A DNA stretch of 5,852 nucleotides from an uncultured Eubacteriales bacterium (GTDB taxonomy: Bacteria > Bacillota > Clostridia > Lachnospirales > Lachnospiraceae), in the NCBI GenBank assembly GCA_900557175.1, contig USSL01000126.1, positions 1 through 5,852 on the forward strand, read 5' to 3'. The position numbers and the translations under genes are program-made. Shown piece by piece: positions 1 through 5,369 of the stretch; position 1 is the first letter of the stretch, and each line of letters begins with the position of its first letter. The notes under the pieces are model-generated. The model saw nothing but the letters and a program-made list of their open reading frames with translations, did no database searches and was not told where the DNA came from.

Positions 1-124
1 AGCGACAGACGCAGGTGCAGCCGCAGCTTCCCGTGTCGGTGAACTGATTTCTGTTCATGTCATTCCGAGACCGCACGATGAGGTCGAATTTATTCTCCCA
101 ACGCTGGAGGCGTCCGATAAATAA
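1..124 (+). CDS. BMC-H microcompartment shell protein, 3' end only (PduA/PduJ/EutM type)
   Basis: Partial gene cut by the left edge; the reading frame starts at base 2 and gives 40 residues before TAA at 122-124. The visible part contains [20 protein letters not shown] followed by [13 protein letters not shown]. This is the end of the Pfam BMC domain: the alanine-rich helix, the last strand, and the IPRPH segment typical of PduA, PduJ and EutM. Such proteins form flat hexamers that tile the facets of the microcompartment, with central pores for small metabolites. The pore-loop part of the gene lies outside the window, so substrate preference and the choice between PduA, PduJ, PduK or EutM cannot be made. 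The tail after the domain is short (about 10 residues), which argues against a PduK-type protein with a long C-terminal extension. The next gene follows after 33 bases, consistent with one transcript. Confidence 0.9.
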   Translation, partial: ATDAGAAAASRVGELISVHVIPRPHDEVEFILPTLEASDK

Positions 125-157
125 AGGCACATATAGTGTGAGAGAGCAGGTGAAGAC

Positions 158-1609
158 ATGGAAATTCTAACAGATATCGTGCTCAGAGCCCACTGGTTCA
201 AAACCCACGATCATGTGTATGTGACAGATAAGCATACGCTGCTCACGCCTGCGGCCAAAGACTTTATTAAAGAGCATCACATTCAGCTTGTATATGCTGA
301 CAGCGGCGGCTGCGAAAAGGCAGCCGCCTGCCGGGAGCGTGATAAGTCAGTTATTTGTCGGGAGAATAATAAGCCTTCAGGTGACGGTGCGGCGATGCCA
401 ATGACGCCGATTCAAAAGGACGACAGCGGCCGTCCGGTTTATATTGATGAGGCGACAGGCCGGACAATGACTGAAAAACCTGAGCATATGACGCATCTGT
501 ATGGCAATCATCTTGTGCCGAAAACAAATTTAAGGATTGTTTTCAGAGGCCGTCTTGACAGTCTTGAGGCACAGTTGATGCAGGTGCAACTGCTTGCACG
601 CCGGAAAAATGAGGAAACACTCGTCAGGGATTTGTCTGAAATGCTTTCTTTTGTCAGGATGCTTGTCAGTTCAGAGGTGCGAAATAAACCTGTATGTCAG
701 ATGACGCTTTTAAATACGGACAGTGACGGTCTGCGATATATGTCCCATCATGTCCGGGAAATTTTCGGCATTGCCCATCCGACACCGGAATATACGATGG
801 GCGAGATATGTGTTGCATTAAACCGGCTCCGGACAGCTGTGAGAGAAACAGAGCTTGCAGCCGCAGCTGCCTTTTGCAGCGCTGATGGCTGTGAGCGCGC
901 GGACATTGTGGAGGCGCTTAACCGGCTAAGCAGCGCGGTGTATATATTATTTTTAAGAGCACTCACAAAAACAAACAGAGACAGTGGCTGTGATGTATCT
1001 GTCAAAACGAAAAATTCTGAAAATGAAAAAAAGGCTGTTTTTGTGGAAGCGTCGGGGCGGCATGTCCACCTGACAAAAAAGGCGCTTCTGGCGCTTTTTG
1101 GCAGAGAAGAACTGACAAAAAAGAGTGATTTAAGCCAGCCCGGCCAGTATGCTGCAAAAGAGCGGGTGACACTGATGACTTCAAAAGGTGAGCTTGAGCG
1201 GGTGGCGGTGCTTGGTCCTGTCAGAGATGAAGTTCAGGTGGAAATTTCCCTGACAGATGCAAAAATACTCGGACTTGATGTTCCGGTAAATCTTTCGGGT
1301 GATCTTACCGGCGCTGCGGACGTCATTATTGTCGGGCCGGAGGGCATTTATAATGCGGTCGGCTCAGTCATTGCCGCAAAGGCGCATATTCATATGACGC
1401 CTGAGGATGCAAAAAAATTTCATGTCGAGGATAAGGATGTTGTGTCTGTAAGACTTGACAGCGAACGTCCGGTGACGCTTGAGGATGTCGTTATCCGAGT
1501 CAGTGACAAATTTTCACTGGCAATGCATCTTGATTATGACGAGGCCAATGCCGCCCGGTTTAAAAAGGGCGATATGGGCTATATTATCGGAAGGGAGAGT
1601 GCCTTATGA
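158..1609 (+). CDS. EutT-type cobalamin adenosyltransferase fused to PduL phosphotransacylase
   Basis: 483 residues holding two enzymes. Residues about 1-270 match EutT (ATP:cob(I)alamin adenosyltransferase, makes adenosylcobalamin): an N-terminal segment with LLTPAAKDFIKEHHIQL (28-44), FRGRLDSLEAQL (129-140), LRTAVRETE (224-232) and EALNRLSSAVYI (252-263). Residues about 293-483 match PduL, the BMC phosphotransacylase (acyl-CoA + Pi to acyl-phosphate + CoA). The expected PduL metal ligands are visible: H302/H304 in GRHVHL, E362 in QVEIS, H410/H412 in AHIHM and H457 in MHLDYDEANA, with the conserved arginine R356 in GPVR. A polar linker (about 271-292) joins the halves. The HX11CCX2C metal motif of the enterobacterial EutT is absent; residues 48-105 are a divergent region with C52, C58 and C67. 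Start at 158 follows GCAGGTG at 147-153. The stop overlaps the next start as ATGA. The fusion is seen directly as one open frame; whether it is typical of a lineage I cannot check. Confidence 0.9.
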   Translation: MEILTDIVLRAHWFKTHDHVYVTDKHTLLTPAAKDFIKEHHIQLVYADSGGCEKAAACRERDKSVICRENNKPSGDGAAMPMTPIQKDDSGRPVYIDEATGRTMTEKPEHMTHLYGNHLVPKTNLRIVFRGRLDSLEAQLMQVQLLARRKNEETLVRDLSEMLSFVRMLVSSEVRNKPVCQMTLLNTDSDGLRYMSHHVREIFGIAHPTPEYTMGEICVALNRLRTAVRETELAAAAAFCSADGCERADIVEALNRLSSAVYILFLRALTKTNRDSGCDVSVKTKNSENEKKAVFVEASGRHVHLTKKALLALFGREELTKKSDLSQPGQYAAKERVTLMTSKGELERVAVLGPVRDEVQVEISLTDAKILGLDVPVNLSGDLTGAADVIIVGPEGIYNAVGSVIAAKAHIHMTPEDAKKFHVEDKDVVSVRLDSERPVTLEDVVIRVSDKFSLAMHLDYDEANAARFKKGDMGYIIGRESAL

Positions 1610-2295
1610 TGGCAGATGATAAGGAAAAGCTTATCCAAAAGGTTGTCGCCGAGGTGTTAAAGGCAATGGATCAGTCAGTGACGCCGGACGTTTGTGCCGA
1701 TGCGGAAGGATTTGAAAAAATGCTTGTTATTGGCAGTATGTCAAAGGTTTCCGAAGCTTTTAAAGAAGATTACAGACTTTTTGAGATTGAAGACTATGGA
1801 CAGCATAAGAATATACGCCGGTATCAGAAGGTGCTTATTGCAGAGCTTTCGATGACAGCGCTTGCCGATACGGCCCTTGGACGCGGCGCAGACGATGCGA
1901 GTGAGGCAATCATATGCGCCCTGCTTTCAGGCATTGAGGTGCTGATGCTAAAGGATGCTCTGCCTTATAAAAAGTATGCGGGACAGGGAAGCACAAAGCT
2001 TTATGCGCTTTTGGAAGGATATGCCAATACGCTCCAGACATATGGCGTGAAGCTTGTGAAAGAAACGGTGCCGGTGATTGTCAAGGAGGCAAAGCCTGCC
2101 AAATTTGCACCGCAGCCAACGACTGTGCCAAAGGGCAGCGGTATGCCCAATGCCGACCGTCTGATTACCGAGGATAAGGCGCTTTCGATGATTTCGGATT
2201 GTGACGGTACGGTATGCCTTTGTAAAAATGCGATTGTGACGCCGTCGGCGTGGGATGTGTTTGAAAGACAGAAAATTAAAGTCATAAGACAGTAG
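1606..2295 (+). CDS. pduM: PduM-like microcompartment protein (Gram-positive 'eut_hyp'-like relative)
   Basis: 229 residues, overlapping the fusion gene by four bases (ATGA); a second ATG at 1609 is an equal alternative start. It sits between the PduL domain and PduN, exactly where pduM sits in the Salmonella operon. Similarity to PduM (about 163 residues there) is recognisable from memory at three places. These are a short N-terminal amphipathic helix (residues 5-21, KEKLIQKVVAEVLKAM); a central DDASEAIICALLSGIEVLML segment with a following ALPYKKY; and a C-terminal GTVCLCKNAIVTPSAWDVF...IKVIRQ ending (201-229), which resembles the PduM ending GRVVVHRKCIVTAMARDA...IQLIKQ. It also resembles a hypothetical family known from Gram-positive ethanolamine operons. 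PduM is reported as a structural/assembly protein of the Pdu compartment with no known enzymatic activity. The N-terminal helix has the look of an encapsulation peptide. Residues about 155-180 form a proline/lysine-rich linker. Assignment rests on recall and context, so exact orthology is uncertain. Confidence 0.68.
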   Translation: MMADDKEKLIQKVVAEVLKAMDQSVTPDVCADAEGFEKMLVIGSMSKVSEAFKEDYRLFEIEDYGQHKNIRRYQKVLIAELSMTALADTALGRGADDASEAIICALLSGIEVLMLKDALPYKKYAGQGSTKLYALLEGYANTLQTYGVKLVKETVPVIVKEAKPAKFAPQPTTVPKGSGMPNADRLITEDKALSMISDCDGTVCLCKNAIVTPSAWDVFERQKIKVIRQ

Positions 2296-2299
2296 GAGG
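2294..2299 (+). promoter_or_regulatory. Ribosome binding site AGGAGG that fixes the pduN start
   Basis: A perfect AGGAGG overlaps the stop codon of the upstream gene. It lies nine bases before ATG 2309 but directly abuts ATG 2300, which is too close for initiation. The start at 2309 is therefore preferred, and it also gives the family-typical N-terminus MLICKVVGHVW. Confidence 0.8.
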
Positions 2300-2308
2300 A
2301 TGCCGCAC

Positions 2309-2593
2309 ATGCTTATATGCAAGGTTGTCGGCCATGTGTGGGCGACGAAAAAGGAAGATAGTTTAAACGGACTTAAGCTGATGGTTGTTCAGGAATATGA
2401 TAATGGCAGAAGAAAGGGGACGCCCTTTGTGGCGGCGGATATTGTCGGTGCCGGCATCGGCGAGCAGGTGCTCACAGTCAGCGGCAGTACGGCAAGAAAG
2501 GCATTCGGCAGAGATGATGTGCCGGTCGACTGTGCCATTGTTGCGATTATAGACAGCCTTGAGGTGGAAAGAGAAAAGAGTCAGGGTGAATAG
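2309..2593 (+). CDS. pduN: BMC-P pentameric vertex shell protein (PduN/EutN/CcmL family)
   Basis: 94 residues from the preferred ATG at 2309 (97 if 2300 were used), the normal size for the EutN/CcmL family. The protein starts MLICKVVGHVWATKK, continues with LNGLKLMVVQEYD, and carries the family signature FVAADIVGAGIGEQVLTVSG followed by STARKAF. It ends with CAIVAIIDSLEVE. Family members form pentamers that cap the twelve vertices of the polyhedral shell, and loss of this protein usually leaves the compartment unclosed. The position after the PduM-like gene matches the pdu order. The gene is followed by pduS after only two bases. The family assignment is firm; the PduN rather than EutN name is chosen from gene order. 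Confidence 0.93.
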   Translation: MLICKVVGHVWATKKEDSLNGLKLMVVQEYDNGRRKGTPFVAADIVGAGIGEQVLTVSGSTARKAFGRDDVPVDCAIVAIIDSLEVEREKSQGE

Positions 2594-2595
2594 CG

Positions 2596-3927
2596 ATGGA
2601 TTTTATTTCCCATATTTTTGAGGCCGGTGTTGTCGGGTGCGGCGGCGCCGGTTTCCCAACCCATATAAAATTAAAATCAAAGCCGGAGTATTTTATTGTC
2701 AACGGCGCAGAATGTGAGCCGCTGCTTCGCACAGACCGGTATATTATGAGCCATCTTGCCGATAAATTAATTGCCGGCGTGACGGCAATCGCCGGGGCGC
2801 TTCATGTCAGATATGCATTGATTGCTCTGAAGAAAAGCTATACGGAAGAAATTGAAGCGCTTGAGGCAGCCATCGGCCGTGCCGGTGCGAATATACAGCT
2901 TCATTTGATGGACAGCTTTTATCCGGCAGGCGATGAACAGGAAATTGTTTATGAGGTGACGGGCAAGGTTGTGCCGCCATCGGGCATTCCACTTGATGTG
3001 GGCGCAGTTGTCGATAATGTGGCGACAGTTATTGCCGTGGCGGATGCCCTTGAGGGTATACCGCTGACACAAAAATATGTGACAGTGACCGGAGAGGTCG
3101 GTGAGCCGTCCGTACTTTACGTGCCTGTAGGCACAAGCTTTTTGGAATGTATCAATGAGGCCGGAGGTACGGAGCTTGACGATTATATTGTCGTTGCCGG
3201 AGGGCCGATGATGGGGAAGGTGCTTACAAAGCGTGAGGCTATGGATGCTGTGATCACAAAAACAACATCGGGACTTATTGTTTTAAAAACAACGAGTGCT
3301 ATTGCGGCCAATGCGGCGATGGATAAGAAACGCATGTTAAATCAGGCAAAATCCGTATGCATTCAGTGTTCGTATTGTACGCAGCTTTGTCCGCGGCACA
3401 TGCTTGGTCATCCTTTAAGACCGCATATGATTATGCGTAAGCTTGCAATGGCTTCATTTGAAGATGACAGTCAATTGCTTGAGGATACAGATATCCGTCA
3501 GGCGGCCATATGCAGCGAATGTGGCATTTGTGAAGTTTATGCCTGCCCGATGGGTTTAAAACCGCGGCAAATGAATATAATGCTTAAAGGAATGCTGAAA
3601 AAAGCGGGTATCCGCTATGAAAAGCCGGATGAAGATTTTGCACCGCATCCAAACCGGGAAAATACGAAGGCGCCGACAAAGCGGACCGCCGCAAGAGCCG
3701 GTGTGCTTACGTATTATGACATTCCTGTCAAAGCTTATAAAACATATTCGCCGGACATAGTAAAAATTCCGATGTCCATGCATATCGGCGCGCCGGCTGA
3801 AATTATTGTGGGCGACGGTGAGACCGTTTATGAAGGACAGCTGATTGGAAAGTGTCCTGACGGCAGTCTCGGTGCCAATATTCATGCCAGTATTTCAGGC
3901 ACGGTGCAGCTTGAAAATAATTCATAG
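2596..3927 (+). CDS. pduS: PduS: SLBB/RnfC-like flavo-iron-sulfur protein, cobalamin reductase of the microcompartment
   Basis: 443 residues, close to the usual ~450 of PduS. The N-terminal nucleotide/flavin-binding region shows GCGGAGFPTHIK (14-25) and NGAECEPLLRTDRY (36-49), as in RnfC and the NuoF subunit of complex I. A SLBB-type segment follows (VTVTGEVGEPSVLYVPVG, 162-179). Two ferredoxin-like [4Fe-4S] motifs are complete: C255, C258, C261, C265P and C306, C309, C312, C317P; the second has four residues before its last cysteine. The C-terminus (about 392-437) looks like a barrel-sandwich (lipoyl-like) domain. Known PduS binds FMN and two [4Fe-4S] clusters and reduces cobalamin for the adenosyltransferase using NADH; related proteins also occur in B12-independent compartments as general electron carriers. 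The adenosyltransferase domain in this operon favours the cobalamin role. AGGGTG at 2583-2588 is well spaced for the start. Confidence 0.92.
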   Translation: MDFISHIFEAGVVGCGGAGFPTHIKLKSKPEYFIVNGAECEPLLRTDRYIMSHLADKLIAGVTAIAGALHVRYALIALKKSYTEEIEALEAAIGRAGANIQLHLMDSFYPAGDEQEIVYEVTGKVVPPSGIPLDVGAVVDNVATVIAVADALEGIPLTQKYVTVTGEVGEPSVLYVPVGTSFLECINEAGGTELDDYIVVAGGPMMGKVLTKREAMDAVITKTTSGLIVLKTTSAIAANAAMDKKRMLNQAKSVCIQCSYCTQLCPRHMLGHPLRPHMIMRKLAMASFEDDSQLLEDTDIRQAAICSECGICEVYACPMGLKPRQMNIMLKGMLKKAGIRYEKPDEDFAPHPNRENTKAPTKRTAARAGVLTYYDIPVKAYKTYSPDIVKIPMSMHIGAPAEIIVGDGETVYEGQLIGKCPDGSLGANIHASISGTVQLENNS

Positions 3928-3943
3928 ATAAGGGTGGCATACT

Positions 3944-4492
3944 ATGTACGAAACGATAGGCTTTTTAGAATTAAACAGCATTGCAAAAGGTGTTGAAGCG
4001 GCCGATATTATTTTAAAAACGGCAGAGGTTGAGCTGATTTACGCAAAAGCCGGCTGTCCGGGAAAATATTATATTTTATTCACAGGCGAGGTCGCGGCCG
4101 TATCAGCATCTATTGAAGCGGGAAAAATGGTCGGCGGCACGCACACGGTTGACGGCTGCATCATTCCGAGGGTTCATCCGCAGGTGATTTCAGCCATCAA
4201 TATGACGTGTATGCCTGTGGAAACGGGCGCCGTCGGCGTTATGGAATTTTTCAGTGTGACTGCGGCTGTTTATGCGGCGGATGCGGCCGTAAAAGCGGCA
4301 GATGTATCACTGATGGATGTGCGGCTCGGCACAGGCATCGGCGGCAAATCCTTTGTTGTTTTAACCGGTGAAGTTGCCGCAGTATCGGCTTCTGTCGAAG
4401 CTGGTATTCATACAGAAAATGCGGAGGGAATGACCGTATCTTTGGTTGTCATTCCGAATCCGCGCAAAGAAATTTTTGAATCATTGATGTAA
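3944..4492 (+). CDS. pduT: PduT: tandem BMC-domain trimeric shell protein with Fe-S pore cysteine
   Basis: 182 residues containing two BMC domains in tandem, about 4-85 (IGFLELNSIAKGVEAADIIL) and 96-182 (VGVMEFFSVTAAVYAADAAV). This is the arrangement of PduT, a pseudohexameric trimer of the shell facet. Characterised PduT carries a [4Fe-4S] cluster at the trimer axis held by one cysteine per chain. Here C38 in AGCPGKYY sits at the same number and in the same CPGK context as C38 in the Citrobacter protein (from memory). The second domain has G-I-G-G-K in the equivalent loop and no cysteine, also as in PduT. The protein ends VVIPNPRKEIFESLM. It directly follows pduS, its presumed electron-transfer partner. 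Start at 3944 follows AGGGTGG (3931-3937). The gene is complete. Confidence 0.93.
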   Translation: MYETIGFLELNSIAKGVEAADIILKTAEVELIYAKAGCPGKYYILFTGEVAAVSASIEAGKMVGGTHTVDGCIIPRVHPQVISAINMTCMPVETGAVGVMEFFSVTAAVYAADAAVKAADVSLMDVRLGTGIGGKSFVVLTGEVAAVSASVEAGIHTENAEGMTVSLVVIPNPRKEIFESLM

Positions 4493-4573
4493 GATACCAT
4501 GATTGTGGGCGCACAGCGTGCAGAGCAATCCGGTATCAGACCGGGCAGCGGGGCAATCCCGGCAAAAGTATCA
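4493..4573 (+). promoter_or_regulatory. Structured intercistronic spacer with nested inverted repeats, two alternative folds
   Basis: Between the pduT stop and the pduU ribosome binding site lie complementary segments that nest. GATACC (4493-4498) pairs with GGTATC (4532-4537). Inside that, GATTG (4501-4505) pairs with CAATC (4526-4530). Inside that, GCAC (4511-4514) pairs with GTGC (4518-4521). A second hairpin pairs CCGGG (4541-4545) with CCCGG (4558-4562). A second copy of each 3' arm occurs downstream: CAATC at 4554-4558 and GTATC at 4568-4572. The 5' arms could therefore pair with either set, and the second set lies just before the pduU ribosome binding site (4576-4581). There is no U-run, so it is not a simple terminator. 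Function is unknown; an mRNA-stability or translation-control element is an inference. Confidence 0.5.
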
Positions 4574-4588
4574 TAGTGGAGAAAAATG

Positions 4589-4936
4589 ATGGCACAGGAA
4601 AAGCAGAGAATTATACAGGAATTTGTACCGGGCAAGCAGGTCACATTAGCGCACGTTATTGCAAATCCCGAACCTGAGCTTTTTAAAAAGCTTGGCGTCA
4701 TCGGAGAGTATACCGGCGCCATCGGCATTTTGACAATTACGCCCGGCGAGGGTGCGATTATCGGTGCCGACGTTGCCTCAAAGGCAGCCAATGTCAATCT
4801 TATTTTTGTGGACAGATTCAACGGTTCCGTTGTCATTAACGGTGACGTGGCAAGTGTCGAGGCGGCGCTGAAGGATGTGATGGATGTCCTTACAAATATT
4901 TTAAAATTTACACCGACGGAGTTGACACGGACATGA
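4589..4936 (+). CDS. pduU: PduU/EutS: circularly permuted BMC-H shell protein
   Basis: 115 residues from ATG 4589 (116 from ATG 4586); GTGGAG at 4576-4581 is better spaced for 4589, but both are possible. The protein begins with [20 protein letters not shown], the N-terminal strand region that forms a small beta-barrel over one pore face in PduU and EutS. It continues with [20 protein letters not shown] and [20 protein letters not shown], the permuted BMC fold. The ending TELTRT resembles the SITRT end of PduU more than the end of EutS. PduU forms hexamers in the shell, and its barrel is proposed to dock the N-terminus of PduV, which is the next gene and overlaps by four bases. The pduU name is chosen from this ending and from gene order T-U-V; eutS is the alternative. 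Confidence 0.92.
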   Translation: MAQEKQRIIQEFVPGKQVTLAHVIANPEPELFKKLGVIGEYTGAIGILTITPGEGAIIGADVASKAANVNLIFVDRFNGSVVINGDVASVEAALKDVMDVLTNILKFTPTELTRT

Positions 4937-5358
4937 AAAAAATTATTTTAATCGGCAGTGTAGCCTGCGGAAAAACAACGATTTGCCAATACTTAAACGA
5001 TATGGCGATGAATTACAAAAAGACGCAGGCCATTGAGGTTTACAATCAGACAATCGATACGCCCGGTGAATATCTTGAAAACAGAGGCTATTTAAAATCT
5101 TTGATGGTGACGGCCGCCGGGACAGATTTGGTTATTTTTGTACAGGATGCCAGCCGTGATCAGTATTACTATTCGCCGGGGCAGGCGGGCGCCTTTTCGA
5201 TGCCTGTTGCAGGTATTGTTACAAAGACAGACATTGCTACAAAAAAACAGGTTGAAGACGCTAAAGAATTGTTGACTTTAGCCGGCGCGCAGCCTGTTTT
5301 TTGTGTCAGTGCCGTTACAGGCGAGGGCATGGAAGCATTAAAAAATTTTTTAGAATAA
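4933..5358 (+). CDS. pduV: PduV/EutP: small P-loop GTPase-like protein
   Basis: 141 residues, the usual size for PduV/EutP. Motifs in order: P-loop GSVACGKTT (8-16); [10 protein letters not shown] (42-51) as the switch II/G3 motif; TKTD (97-100) in place of the usual NKxD guanine-specificity motif, as is common in this family; and SA at 126-127 as the G5 motif. The start at 4933 overlaps the pduU stop as ATGA, which indicates translational coupling; GGAG lies at 4918-4921. Salmonella PduV has been linked to the outer surface of the compartment and to PduU, while EutP has been reported to have acetate kinase activity. Either activity is possible here, and no separate acyl-kinase gene is visible in the window. 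Orthology to PduV rather than EutP is chosen from order only. Confidence 0.9.
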   Translation: MKKIILIGSVACGKTTICQYLNDMAMNYKKTQAIEVYNQTIDTPGEYLENRGYLKSLMVTAAGTDLVIFVQDASRDQYYYSPGQAGAFSMPVAGIVTKTDIATKKQVEDAKELLTLAGAQPVFCVSAVTGEGMEALKNFLE

Positions 5359-5369
5359 AAGGTGGAAAT

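Noticed and set aside
1076..1099. Hairpin GCGC/GCGC flanked by A5 and T5 that resembles an intrinsic terminator
   Set aside because: It lies inside the conserved start of the PduL domain, has only four G-C pairs with a bulged G, and the frame continues through it; likely chance.
2300..2308. ATG 2300 as start of pduN
   Set aside because: It directly abuts the AGGAGG, leaving no spacer; ATG 2309 has the correct spacing and the family-typical N-terminus.
1948..2322. 124-codon open frame on the - strand over the PduM-like gene
   Set aside because: Antisense shadow; composition rich in H, R and I with no family features.
4493..4573. Cobalamin riboswitch or EutV-type dual-hairpin antiterminator in the pduT-pduU spacer
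   Set aside because: No B12-box GCCACTG-like sequence, too short for a cobalamin riboswitch, and the loops do not show the paired hexaloop pattern expected for EutV sites; no downstream terminator is visible.
4499..4576. Small open frame of 25 codons after the pduT stop (starts MIVGAQRAEQSG), in the same frame as pduT
   Set aside because: No ribosome binding site before ATG 4499, no recognisable family, and the stretch is better explained by the inverted repeats; a stop-codon read-through extension of PduT has no support.
4408..4836. 142-codon open frame on the - strand across pduT, the spacer and pduU
   Set aside because: It is antisense to two well-supported shell protein genes, has no recognisable family or ribosome binding site, and reflects codon bias of the + strand genes.
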